Assembly: GCA_036746315.1 (NCBI GenBank)
Contig: DAIOEK010000007.1
Location: forward strand, 1 to 64,000
Direction of reading: 5' to 3'
DNA: 64,000 bases
Source: DAIOEK01 sp036746315
Lineage (GTDB): Bacteria > Chloroflexota > Anaerolineae > Anaerolineales > Anaerolineaceae
Position numbers and translations under genes: made by a program. Below, piece by piece: positions 8,448 through 17,400 of this stretch (the first letter of the stretch is position 1; each line of letters begins with the position of its first letter). Under the pieces are notes generated by a model. That model saw nothing but the letters and a program-made list of their open reading frames with translations. It did not search any database and was not told the origin of the DNA.

Positions 8448-9699
8448 TTTGCATCCCCTGTCGAAGAATTGTTTCATTTCTTTTCACACGCATTGTTGCA
8501 AAGTCTGCGGGACCCAGTTCGATATCGAGTGCGGCACCGGCTTCGATCACCATGTTATCTGGAATCATACAGGCTTTGCCGATTGTGGTGACGAGCGGTT
8601 TATCCTCGATATTTTCCCCGATGCGGACAGACTGTCCGATGGTAACACGTTTATCGATAATTGCGCAACTGACTTCGCTGTTTGCGCCTATTCTGGCATC
8701 CGTCAGGATGATGGATTTGTAAATGCGGGCTCCCGGTTCCACGAACACCCCGGGGGATAACACGGAATCAAGGATCTCGGTATTTTCCGAGATGACACAG
8801 CCGTCGGTGATCATGCTGTTGCGGATGTTGGCATTTCCGGCGATGTACACCGGCGGACGTTCTTCGGTGCGGGTATGGATGACCCAGGATCGATTGTTGA
8901 GATTGATCGGCGGAGGCGTCTTCAGCAGGTCCATGTGCGCCTGCCAGTAAGATTGGGTGGTTCCCACATCCACCCAATATCCGCTATATGGGTAGGCGAA
9001 GACATTGTAATGTTCGGCGATCATTTTGGGCATGATGTCTTTGCCAAAATCGTGGGAGGATGTCGAATCCTCGTGATCCTGCCAGAGGATCTTATCCAAC
9101 ACCCTGGCATTGAACAGGTATACACCCATATTGGCAAGTGTGCTGGGGGGTTGCTTTGGTTTTTCAACAAAGCCGGTGATGCGATAGTTGTCTTCGACCT
9201 GCACAATGCCAAAGCGGGAAGCCTCTTCCTGGGGTACGCGAATGGTCGCCATGGTCAAATCCGCCCGGTGTTCGAGGTGGAAGGGGATGAGCGGTTCATA
9301 ATCCATGGCGTAGATGTGGTCGCGCACCAGCCACAGGATCAGGTCGGGCTGGTTGTGCATAATAAAGGAGTGATTTTGCTGCAATGCATCCGCAGTTCCG
9401 GCAAACCAGGCGGATTTTCCACCGCGCCCCTTATAGGGGGTGTAAATTCGCACACCGCCGGAAAAGTCCCGGTTCAAATCCCATGGTCCGCCGGCGCCGA
9501 TGTGTTCAATGAGGGAGTGCGGGCGGTATTGCGCCACCAGCATTACGTCGTACAGGTCTGAATTAACACAGTTGGAAAGGGTAAAGTCAATGATGCGATA
9601 TTTCCCGGCGAACGGCACCGCAGGTTTGGTTCGTTTTGCAGTCAAAGTGCCCAAGCGGGAACCTTCACCGCCTGCCAAAATCACCACTCTCGTTTTCAT
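8431..9699 (-). CDS. glgC: Glucose-1-phosphate adenylyltransferase
   Basis: The 422-residue enzyme carries the nucleotidyltransferase signature GGEGSRLGTLTAKRTKPA, the catalytic-loop WFAGTADALQQN, the sugar-phosphate-binding FVEKPK and GYWVDVGTT, and a C-terminal left-handed beta-helix (residues about 290-400). It makes ADP-glucose for glycogen synthase. The start codon overlaps the stop of glgA by 4 nt, so the two are translationally coupled, and the 3' end overlaps malQ. Length is normal. Confidence 0.95.
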   Translation of the reverse strand: MKTRVVILAGGEGSRLGTLTAKRTKPAVPFAGKYRIIDFTLSNCVNSDLYDVMLVAQYRPHSLIEHIGAGGPWDLNRDFSGGVRIYTPYKGRGGKSAWFAGTADALQQNHSFIMHNQPDLILWLVRDHIYAMDYEPLIPFHLEHRADLTMATIRVPQEEASRFGIVQVEDNYRITGFVEKPKQPPSTLANMGVYLFNARVLDKILWQDHEDSTSSHDFGKDIMPKMIAEHYNVFAYPYSGYWVDVGTTQSYWQAHMDLLKTPPPINLNNRSWVIHTRTEERPPVYIAGNANIRNSMITDGCVISENTEILDSVLSPGVFVEPGARIYKSIILTDARIGANSEVSCAIIDKRVTIGQSVRIGENIEDKPLVTTIGKACMIPDNMVIEAGAALDIELGPADFATMRVKRNETILRQGMQNDGNS

Positions 9700-11195
9700 G
9701 GTTTCCTGCCTCCAGCGGGTTGTTTGATGCGAACGAGATCAACGTACTGTTGTATGTATTTTAGCGCGGATGCATCCCAGGAAAAATCCATTTTCATTGC
9801 CATGAGCTGAATTTCCTGCCAGCGTGAGCGGTTTGCAAAATCCGCCAGGGCGGTTTTTAATGCCTGTGAGAAGGCGACCGGTGATGCTTCCTCGAACAGA
9901 TACCCGGTCCCTGTTTTTTCGGGCTGGACAGCTTGAATGGTATCCTTCAATCCGCCGGTTGCGCGGGCTACCGGGATGGTACCGTAACGCATGGCGATCA
10001 TTTGCGAAATGCCGCAGGGCTCATAGCGGGAGGGCATGAGGAAGATATCCGCGCCGGCATACAACCGGTGCGCCAGTTCGGCATGGAAACCGGTCATCAC
10101 CTGCATACGGTCAGGGTACTGTTTCGCAAATTCCCTGCACTTTTGCTCGATGGCGGCATCTCCGGAACCGAGGATGATTGCCCGCCAGGATATATCCAGC
10201 AGGTTGGCAAGTGCGGAGACAGCCAGGTCGATCCCTTTTTGATAATCCATACGGGAGATGACCACTAAAAGCGGTGTGTTTGGGTCGAATGGCATACCGA
10301 GGCTTTCGAGGACGGCTTTTTTGTTGCCGATTTTTTCTGAAATGGAAGCGGATGAATATGGATGCGGCAGCAGGGAGTCGCTTGCCGGGTTCCAGGCATC
10401 CACATCGATGCCGTTGACGATGCCGACGATCTGCCTTGCCCGGCTTTGCAGCAGCTTTTCCAATCCGCTGCCATATTCGGGTGTCTGGATTTCTCGGGCA
10501 TATCCCGGCGAGACGGGGATGATCCGGTCTGCGGTGCTCAGCCCCATGGGAAGCGGCAGATGCTGCGCCCAGGAAGGCAGCAATCCAAACGGGTAGGGGG
10601 GAATCTGATAAGCGGTCATGCAGGGCTGGCAGCCTTCGCCCAGAAAGGGGAGGTTGTGTACCGACAGGATGGTTTTAATTTTTGGCTTGCGGAAGGCGGG
10701 CAGGGCTTTGAGCACATAAGGCGCCAGGGCGGTGTGCCAGTCATTGGCGTGGATGATCTGGCAATCCCAATGGAGAAATTCGGGCAGTTTGACGCACGCC
10801 AGGGTGAAGAAAATGAACTTTTCTGCGTCGAGGTCCGTCTGGTTGGAGTAGACTCTGCCCCCGTTGCGAATCGGGTCACCATCGAGCAGGTACACAGGTA
10901 CACCGCGCGAGGTTGTCTGATAGACCTGTACCGTCAACTGCTCGTTGCCCGATGTAAACGCATACTCGCCCAGCGGGGTTACATCGCCCACCGACTCTTT
11001 CAATTGCGGATAGTATGGGATGACAAGACGAATATCGACATCCACGGGGGCTGCGCCGGCTGCACATATCTTGCGGATGGCAGCAGGCAGCGACCCGGCA
11101 ACATCCCCCAGACCACCGATCTTGACGAAGGGGTCCGCTTCTGCGGCAATAAAGAGGACGTTGACGGTTGTGCGTTCCTGCCGTTCTTTGCCCAT
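9696..11195 (-). CDS. glgA: Glycogen synthase (ADP-glucose, GT5)
   Basis: The 499-residue enzyme has the ADP-glucose-binding KIGGLGDVAGSLP near the N-terminus, the GT-B linker VVISRMDYQKGIDL and the E-rich donor-site stretch MPSRYEPCGISQMIAMRYG followed by PVARATGGLKDTI. It extends alpha-1,4-glucan. An ATG at 11195 is the only suitable start in the right place and lies 6 nt after the stop of the upstream amidohydrolase gene, with a weak ribosome site, so coupling to that gene is likely. Confidence 0.94.
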   Translation of the reverse strand: MGKERQERTTVNVLFIAAEADPFVKIGGLGDVAGSLPAAIRKICAAGAAPVDVDIRLVIPYYPQLKESVGDVTPLGEYAFTSGNEQLTVQVYQTTSRGVPVYLLDGDPIRNGGRVYSNQTDLDAEKFIFFTLACVKLPEFLHWDCQIIHANDWHTALAPYVLKALPAFRKPKIKTILSVHNLPFLGEGCQPCMTAYQIPPYPFGLLPSWAQHLPLPMGLSTADRIIPVSPGYAREIQTPEYGSGLEKLLQSRARQIVGIVNGIDVDAWNPASDSLLPHPYSSASISEKIGNKKAVLESLGMPFDPNTPLLVVISRMDYQKGIDLAVSALANLLDISWRAIILGSGDAAIEQKCREFAKQYPDRMQVMTGFHAELAHRLYAGADIFLMPSRYEPCGISQMIAMRYGTIPVARATGGLKDTIQAVQPEKTGTGYLFEEASPVAFSQALKTALADFANRSRWQEIQLMAMKMDFSWDASALKYIQQYVDLVRIKQPAGGRKP

Positions 11196-11201
11196 GTCCG
11201 C

Positions 11202-13184
11202 TTAATCCACCATGTCGATGTAGTCTTTGTTGACCGGCTGCGGGCAGCATTCCAGAAGAATGCCCAGCAGGTCGGCAATCTTGCGGGCTTTGTTCTCCGC
11301 ATCCTGTCGACTCCAGGTACGGCTTTTGATCTCGATGAATTTCTTTTGAATGGGCTTGATGAGGGTATCGATGTTGATGTAGAACTCCACGCCCTGGTAG
11401 AGGACGCGGAAGCGCTGGCGGTCCTTTTCCACCTCGGATTCATGGGTCGGTTTGAAATACTCACGGTAGAAGCGCAGGCTTTGCGTGGCAGGGGCAATAT
11501 ACAGGCTGCGTGAAAGCTGAATGTTCTCGGCGTATTCATGCTCGGATTCGGGACCGATGAGGGTAAGGCGGAAGCGGGTGCCTTCCACTTCGCCATTCTC
11601 TCCGATGAAGTCATCTTCACGGTAGCGCAGGCGGTCCTTCTCGGGCTGCGAGAAGCTGAAGTAGGTATCGTATTCGTGGTAATGGCGTTTGCGCAGGATC
11701 TCGATATCCGGGTTGTCGAGATTCCCCAGCACAGTGTCGGTATCCTCGACCTCCGCTTTCATTTGAACTTCGAAGCTCTCCACCTCTGAAGCGCCGCCGA
11801 TGGCGATCAACTTTGAAAGGACGGATTTTTCACGAATAAAGAGGAAATGATCGATCTTTTTGGCGTATTCCTGTGCGCCAACCAGCAAATCACCTTCCTG
11901 AATGGTGAGCAGCACATTGTTGCGCATCAGGAACTTGCCATCCACCATGACGTCGGTCACATCACTGGCTTTGGCGGCGTAGATGATCCGGGCATAAACG
12001 CCGTTGGGGTCGCGTTCGAATTTGGGGGAATTGTGCAGCGTATCGAGATTGATAACGGCGAGGTCGGCACGCTTGCCTTTTTCGAGCGAGCCGGTAAGGT
12101 GCCCAATGTGCATGGCCTGGGCGCCGATGCGCGTAGCCATAGACAGCACAGTGGAGGCTGGCAGGGCGGTGGGATCATTGTTGGAGGCTTTTGCCAGGAA
12201 GGCAGCCAGGCGGATTTCTTCGAACATATCCAGGTCGTTGTTCGAAGCCGGTCCGTCGGTGCCAATGCCAACGTTCAATCCCACATCCAGCATCTTCTTG
12301 ACCGGGGCAAAACCGGAAGCGAGTTTGAGGTTGGATGACGGGTTGTGCGCCACGCCGGCGTTGTAATGGAGCAGGGTGCGCATTTCGCCTTCGTCGATAT
12401 GCACACAATGGGCTGCCAAAACTTTTGCCTCCAGCAATCCCTGCTTTTTCACATAAGGTACCACGGGCATGCCCTGTTCATTGCGCATGTTCTCCACCTC
12501 GAGGGCGGTTTCGGATATGTGGGTGTGCAGGGGTACATCGAATTCCATTGCCAGTTCCGCCGAGGCTTTCAATATCTCAGCGGTGCAGGTGTACGGCGCG
12601 TGCGGCGAGACGGCAGGGACGATGAGGGAATGATCCTTCCAGCGCGAGATGAAATCGCGGGTGTATTCCAGGGAATCCTCGTACGATTGGGCGTCGGGGC
12701 TGGGGAATTTGAGGATGGTCTGTCCGCACAGGGCGCGCATGCCGGCTTCGGCAGTTGCTTTGGCAACATCTTCTTCATAGTAATACATATCGGCAAAGCT
12801 GGTGACGCCGCTGCGGATCATCTCGGCACAGGCGATGGAGGTTCCGAGACGGACAAAATCCGGCGAGACATATTCCCGTTCCACGGGCATCATGTACCCG
12901 AGCAGCCAGACATCCAACCGCAGGTCGTCTGCCAGACCACGCACCAGGGTCATGGGGACGTGCGTATGAGCATTCACCAGACCGGGGATCATCACCTTAC
13001 CACCGCAGTCAACGGTCTGCTTTGCCTGGTATTTGGCGGCAAGTTCCTTCTCTTCGCCTACATCCACAATGGAGTTTCCGGTAACCGCCAGCGCCCCTTT
13101 GGGATACTGGTTCAATTCCTCATCCATGGTAAGAATATGTACATTGGTAAATAGAATATCAACCGGTTTCATTTCATCTCCCAT
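11202..13184 (-). CDS. MTA/SAH-deaminase-like amidohydrolase fused to a C-terminal CYTH-like domain
   Basis: Of 660 residues, about 1-450 form a metal-dependent amidohydrolase of the MtaD/chlorohydrolase type: NAHTHVPM, PLHTHISE, LAAHCVHID and GTDGPASNNDLDMFEE supply the His and Asp metal and catalytic residues. Residues about 467-645 form a second domain that fits a CYTH (triphosphate tunnel) fold: opening EVQMKAEVED, then YDTYFSF, LRYREDD, RFRLTLIGPE and FIEIKSRTWSRQDA, the alternating charged strands and final E-x-K-x-R of that family. The amidohydrolase would deaminate methylthioadenosine, adenosylhomocysteine or a similar purine. What the appended domain binds is unknown. The 3' end abuts glgA and the 5' end overlaps cinA by 11 nt. 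Confidence 0.85.
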   Translation of the reverse strand: MGDEMKPVDILFTNVHILTMDEELNQYPKGALAVTGNSIVDVGEEKELAAKYQAKQTVDCGGKVMIPGLVNAHTHVPMTLVRGLADDLRLDVWLLGYMMPVEREYVSPDFVRLGTSIACAEMIRSGVTSFADMYYYEEDVAKATAEAGMRALCGQTILKFPSPDAQSYEDSLEYTRDFISRWKDHSLIVPAVSPHAPYTCTAEILKASAELAMEFDVPLHTHISETALEVENMRNEQGMPVVPYVKKQGLLEAKVLAAHCVHIDEGEMRTLLHYNAGVAHNPSSNLKLASGFAPVKKMLDVGLNVGIGTDGPASNNDLDMFEEIRLAAFLAKASNNDPTALPASTVLSMATRIGAQAMHIGHLTGSLEKGKRADLAVINLDTLHNSPKFERDPNGVYARIIYAAKASDVTDVMVDGKFLMRNNVLLTIQEGDLLVGAQEYAKKIDHFLFIREKSVLSKLIAIGGASEVESFEVQMKAEVEDTDTVLGNLDNPDIEILRKRHYHEYDTYFSFSQPEKDRLRYREDDFIGENGEVEGTRFRLTLIGPESEHEYAENIQLSRSLYIAPATQSLRFYREYFKPTHESEVEKDRQRFRVLYQGVEFYINIDTLIKPIQKKFIEIKSRTWSRQDAENKARKIADLLGILLECCPQPVNKDYIDMVD

Positions 13185-14304
13185 TTCGATTGGTTTGTTT
13201 GATAAGAAATCGCCTGATGATATCCAGGGCGGCGTTTATTCCCCAGGTCAGACTGTTCTCCGGCGGACCGGCGTATTTCCGTGCGTGGGTTTCCACGTGA
13301 TCCATTGCTTTGACCGTAGCCTGAAGTTCAGCCGGCTGGCGATCGAAATGACCGATGAAGATGAGTGAACAATCCGGCATGTCAGCCCCCTCGGTATCAT
13401 CCACATCCACAATCCGCCAGTCGGGCAGGCAGGGTAAGAGCAGTTTGGCCATCTCTCCCCCAAAGCCTTGGGCAAAAACGGTGCATAGCAGCGGATATTC
13501 CAGCGCCAGTGCGGCAATGGCTTGCGGCAGGGTGATCGAATCCACACCGAAGAAATGATCTCCCAGGAGAACGATGAGCTCGTTGCTCAAGCTGTCGATC
13601 ATTGCATCCGCTTCTGCAATGCTGTCAGCCTTGGCGCCGATGCGGATATCCACAATGCCGTTCTTGGCGAGCAACCCCACGGTGGGGTTGGCAAGTTTTT
13701 CATACTCACCGATCAAATCATCCAGGCTGGCTTCTCCCATGCCGGCAACGTGCAGCACTCGGGTACGGATGATGGTGTGCACCTGCCATTGTTCGCGGAT
13801 GGCAGGAATGACCGATTGCCGCACGAGGTGCTCCATTTCTTTGGGAACCCCGGGCAGGGAAATGATCATCTTCTGATCATAATTGAGAATGAAACCGGGG
13901 GCTGTGCCCACCGGGTTGTGGATTGGGATGGAACCCTGCGGCAGATATGCCTGTCTGCGATTGTTCTGCGGGATATCGCGATTAATGCGGGCAAAATAAC
14001 CCTGAATATCCTGCCAGCAGCCTTCATTGAATTCCAGCGGCAGGTCGCAGGCTTCCGCCACCGCCAGGCGGGTGGGGTCGTCGACCGTAGGTCCCAGACC
14101 GCCGGTGGTGATGACCAGGTCGGCCCGTGTGAGAATATCCTTCAGGATGGCGGCAATGCGGGCGTGATTATCTCCGACGGTTTGCGTACGGTATAAATCG
14201 ACGCCGAGGTCCTTTAAGACCCGCGCCAGGTATCCGGTGTTGGTGTCCTGAATTTCACCGAGTAGAATCTCCGTACCAATGGTTAGAATTTCAGCTGTAG
14301 GCAT
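13174..14304 (-). CDS. cinA: CinA-family protein with a divergent C-terminal domain
   Basis: The 376-residue protein begins MPTAEILTIGTEILLGEIQD, the MoaB/MogA-like N-terminal domain of CinA, with VITTGGLGPTVDDPTRLAVAE as the binding loop, and SLPGVPKEMEHLV later. The C-terminal part (from about residue 255) keeps the length and the final amphipathic helix of a nicotinamide-nucleotide amidase domain but lacks the recognisable AESCTGG active-site motif, so the amidase activity may be lost. The start at 14304 fits the family alignment; no clear ribosome site is present, and an AT-rich box close upstream could give a leaderless transcript. It overlaps the amidohydrolase gene by 11 nt. Confidence 0.85.
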   Translation of the reverse strand: MPTAEILTIGTEILLGEIQDTNTGYLARVLKDLGVDLYRTQTVGDNHARIAAILKDILTRADLVITTGGLGPTVDDPTRLAVAEACDLPLEFNEGCWQDIQGYFARINRDIPQNNRRQAYLPQGSIPIHNPVGTAPGFILNYDQKMIISLPGVPKEMEHLVRQSVIPAIREQWQVHTIIRTRVLHVAGMGEASLDDLIGEYEKLANPTVGLLAKNGIVDIRIGAKADSIAEADAMIDSLSNELIVLLGDHFFGVDSITLPQAIAALALEYPLLCTVFAQGFGGEMAKLLLPCLPDWRIVDVDDTEGADMPDCSLIFIGHFDRQPAELQATVKAMDHVETHARKYAGPPENSLTWGINAALDIIRRFLIKQTNRNGR

Positions 14305-14371
14305 AGGTATGATAAGATAAATAGAATGTTTAATTTTATCATCGAATGGATGAAAACCCCCGTGTGCATGC

Positions 14372-14779
14372 ATGGTTGAACCCGCGAAGAACAGCATCGG
14401 TCCGTTGCCGAAGAAGCCCCACAACCAGACGATTGGCAAATGGGGGGAGCAGCACGCCGCCCGGTTTATGAGCGACCTGGGTTATGCCATTCTGGAGCGG
14501 AATTTTCGCACGCCTTATGGCGAGATCGACCTGATCTGCAGCAAGGATGCGGAAGTGGTGATGGTGGAAGTGAAGACCCGGTCGAATACGAAGATGGGGT
14601 ATCCCGAAGAGGCCATTACCAGGAGAAAATGGTCGCACTTGGTACAGGCAGCTGAAGAATACATGGCAGACCGACCTGATCTGCCGCAGAACTGGCGGGT
14701 GGACCTGATCTCCATCATCGGCTCCCCACGGACCGGGCTTGCAGATATTTCACACTTCGAGAATGTGATCCATGACTGA
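14372..14779 (+). CDS. yraN: UPF0102 (YraN) nuclease-like protein
   Basis: The 135-residue protein has the conserved features of YraN: GKWGEQHAARFM, GYAILERNFRTPYGEIDLI, and VMVEVKTRSN, which together make an E-x(n)-D-x(n)-E-x-K restriction-endonuclease-like core. The function of the family is not settled. It is divergent from cinA (68 nt between starts) and overlaps miaA by 8 nt, so it heads a yraN-miaA-acyl-CoA ligase operon. Confidence 0.88.
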   Translation: MVEPAKNSIGPLPKKPHNQTIGKWGEQHAARFMSDLGYAILERNFRTPYGEIDLICSKDAEVVMVEVKTRSNTKMGYPEEAITRRKWSHLVQAAEEYMADRPDLPQNWRVDLISIIGSPRTGLADISHFENVIHD

Positions 14780-15707
14780 GCAGATTTCCATCGTCGTTAT
14801 TCTGGGCGCCACCGCGGTGGGAAAGACTGCAACCGCCATCCGCGTGGCAAAAGAGACGGATGGCGAGGTTGTATCCGTCGATTCCCGCTACTTTTACCGG
14901 GGTATGGATATTGGCACCGCCAAACCCTCGCTTGAAGAGATGCAGGGCGTACCGCACCATATGGTGGATATTGCTAACCCGGACGAGGTGATCAGCCTGG
15001 GAATGTTTCAGAAAATGGCTGCACAGGTTATTGCCGATATCCACCAACGGGGCAGGCTGCCGATCCTGGTGGGGGGGACCGGGCAGTACATACGTGCGGT
15101 GGTGGAAGGCTGGACTGTCCCTGAGGTGGCTCCGCAGCCTGAAATCCGCACCTATTTTTTGAAGCTGTGGGAGCAGGAAGGGCCTGAAGCAGTGCAGCGC
15201 TGGTTGAAGCTGCTGGACCCGCAGGCGTATCAGCAGGTGGATTTGCGCAATTCCAGGCGGGTGATCAGGGCACTTGAGGTAATATATTCCAGCGGCAGGC
15301 TGTTTTCACAACAGCGCAGCAGGGAACCCAGCCCATACCACCCATTGCAAATCGGTCTGCGGCTGCCGCGGGAAAAGCTCTATCAACGTGCCGACGCCCG
15401 GGTGGATTGGATGATGGCGCATGGGTTTGTGGAAGAAGTCTGGGCGTTGCTGGGAAACGGGTTTGACGAAAACTTGCCGAGCATGACCGCCATTGGATAT
15501 TATGAACTATGTGCATACCTGCATGGTAAAATGACGGTTTCAGAGGCGGTTTACAAAATAAAGATGCGCACCCATAACTTCATCCGCAAACAGGCAACCT
15601 GGTTCCGCAGTTCCGATCCAGCCATCCACTGGTTGGATATGGATCAGGATGCGGATGCCAGAGTGCTGTCTCTGACGAAACTCAATCTGGAGGGGGGAGC
15701 ACATTGA
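14772..15707 (+). CDS. miaA: tRNA dimethylallyltransferase
   Basis: The 311-residue protein has the P-loop GATAVGKTATAI, the catalytic-Asp segment VDSRYFYRGMDIGTAKPS, LVGGTGQYIRAV and the C-terminal RNFIRKQ-like stretch HNFIRKQATWF. It adds a dimethylallyl group to A37 of tRNAs reading UNN codons. Length is normal. The ATG lies inside the 3' end of yraN and the stop overlaps the ATG of the next gene, so all three are likely coupled. Confidence 0.95.
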   Translation: MTEQISIVVILGATAVGKTATAIRVAKETDGEVVSVDSRYFYRGMDIGTAKPSLEEMQGVPHHMVDIANPDEVISLGMFQKMAAQVIADIHQRGRLPILVGGTGQYIRAVVEGWTVPEVAPQPEIRTYFLKLWEQEGPEAVQRWLKLLDPQAYQQVDLRNSRRVIRALEVIYSSGRLFSQQRSREPSPYHPLQIGLRLPREKLYQRADARVDWMMAHGFVEEVWALLGNGFDENLPSMTAIGYYELCAYLHGKMTVSEAVYKIKMRTHNFIRKQATWFRSSDPAIHWLDMDQDADARVLSLTKLNLEGGAH

Positions 15708-17377
15708 TGTCCGATCCAACCCTACCCTGGCTGCGACATTACGATGCCGGTGTGCCGGCAAACCTGACCTACCCTGATATTTCACTGGTGGACCTTTTCC
15801 GCAGCCAGGCAGAGATCCAGGGCAATGAACCGTTAATCCTCTGGGAGAGCCAGAAATACTCCTACCGGCAGGTGGAGCTGTTAACCAACAAGCTGCGGGA
15901 CAGCCTGCTGGCAATCGGCTGCCAGCCCGGCGACCGCATCGGATTGATCCTGCCCAATATCCCGGCATTTGCCATCTGCTTCCTGGCGATCATTAAAATG
16001 GGCGGTGTGGTGGTGGCGCTTAATCCAACCTACCAGGCGCGTGAATTTGCATTTCACCTGAAAGATGCCGGGGTTGAGGTTGTCATTGCATTGGATGCTG
16101 CGCTGCCTGTGCTCGAAGAAGTCAGAGAGCAGACCCACATTAAAAAAATCATCCTGGTGTATCCCCAGCAAAAGTACTCGCTGATCGACCAGCCCACCCG
16201 GGCGGTTAAATACGAAAGCAGATCCGGCGAGGGGATCATCGAATTGAAGGACCTGCTGGCGCTCTGCGGAACTTCTTCGGTGGAAGAGAAGATCGACCCG
16301 GATACACCGGCGATCATCCAATACAGCGGCGGAACGACGGGTACACCCAAAGGCGCCATCGGTTCCCATCGCAACATCCTTGCCAATGTGATTCAGTTCA
16401 GCACGTGGCTGCTTCTGGAGCAATCTCCTTACCGGGTTTTGGCGGCCATCCCGTTGTTCCACGTTTATGGCATGGTGTTGGCTTTCTGGCTGGCGATCAA
16501 GATGGGCACCGCCATGGTAATGGTACACCAGCCGGGAAATATCGAATCGCTGCTGCAGGCGATCCGAAAATACGCCCCAGGGATTTTTCCCTGTGTCCCG
16601 TCACTGTATCATGCCATTCTGCACTATGATGGGCTGGATGCCTACGGTGAAGATTTGAAATCACTCAAGGTGTGCATTTCCGGTTCCGCGCCGCTGGCGG
16701 CAGAAACGAAACGGGCTTTTGAAAGCCGCATCCGCGGCAGGCTGGTGGAGGGTTTCGGGCTTTCAGAAGCGCCTACAGCGACGCATTGCAACCCGGTGCG
16801 TGGTGAGAACAAAACCGGCTCCATCGGGATGCCGCTGCCGGATGTGACCTGCCGCATTGTGGCGGTGGATAACCCCGAGATCGATGTGGGAGCCGGGGAA
16901 GCCGGGGAACTGTTACTGCGCGGTCCGCAGGTGATGTGCGGATACCATCAGCGCCCGGAGGAAAGCCGGGATATCTTTGTGAACGGCTGGCTGCGCACGG
17001 GCGATATCGTCCGCATGGATGAGGACGGATATTTTTACATATTGGGCAGAAAGAAAGACCTGATCAAAGTGGGTGGATTCCAGGTTTGGCCAACCGAGAT
17101 CGAAGATGTCATCCGTACGATCCGGGGGGTGAAGGATGTCGCCGTGGCGGGCGTCAGCCATGTGATGATGGGCGAGGTGCCGGCTGCCTGGGTGGTAACC
17201 GATGCGGGCGCTTCACTGGATCAGGAACTCATTCTGGAAATCTGCCGGCAGAACCTGGCAAGGTATAAACTTCCGGCGGAGATATATTTCATCGACCGCA
17301 TTCCCCGCTCGACTGTGGGAAAGGTGTTAAGACGTATTCTGCTGGAAGACTACTACACAAAAAAGCAGCTGTCCTGA
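15707..17377 (+). CDS. Long-chain acyl-CoA synthetase-like AMP-forming ligase
   Basis: The 556-residue enzyme shows the AMP-binding motifs in order: YSGGTTGTPKGAI, GFGLSEAPTATHCNP, TGDIVRMDEDGYFYILGRKK and KVGGFQVWPTEIEDVI, ending with the catalytic Lys in RSTVGKVLRRILL. It activates a carboxylic acid to an acyl-CoA; chain length cannot be told. ATG 15707 overlaps the miaA stop (TGATG) with GGAGGGGGGA just upstream; a TTG one codon earlier is less likely. Confidence 0.9.
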   Translation: MSDPTLPWLRHYDAGVPANLTYPDISLVDLFRSQAEIQGNEPLILWESQKYSYRQVELLTNKLRDSLLAIGCQPGDRIGLILPNIPAFAICFLAIIKMGGVVVALNPTYQAREFAFHLKDAGVEVVIALDAALPVLEEVREQTHIKKIILVYPQQKYSLIDQPTRAVKYESRSGEGIIELKDLLALCGTSSVEEKIDPDTPAIIQYSGGTTGTPKGAIGSHRNILANVIQFSTWLLLEQSPYRVLAAIPLFHVYGMVLAFWLAIKMGTAMVMVHQPGNIESLLQAIRKYAPGIFPCVPSLYHAILHYDGLDAYGEDLKSLKVCISGSAPLAAETKRAFESRIRGRLVEGFGLSEAPTATHCNPVRGENKTGSIGMPLPDVTCRIVAVDNPEIDVGAGEAGELLLRGPQVMCGYHQRPEESRDIFVNGWLRTGDIVRMDEDGYFYILGRKKDLIKVGGFQVWPTEIEDVIRTIRGVKDVAVAGVSHVMMGEVPAAWVVTDAGASLDQELILEICRQNLARYKLPAEIYFIDRIPRSTVGKVLRRILLEDYYTKKQLS

Positions 17378-17400
17378 ATTCAGAACAGCTGTTGATTTTA
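17361..17400. terminator. Bidirectional terminator between acyl-CoA ligase and ftsH
   Basis: A near-perfect palindrome occupies 17366-17391 (one mismatched pair) and includes the stop codon of the ligase. The run of A before it gives six T on the minus strand after the stem, so it is strongest for ftsH; on the plus strand the tail is ttgatttta. Confidence 0.75.
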
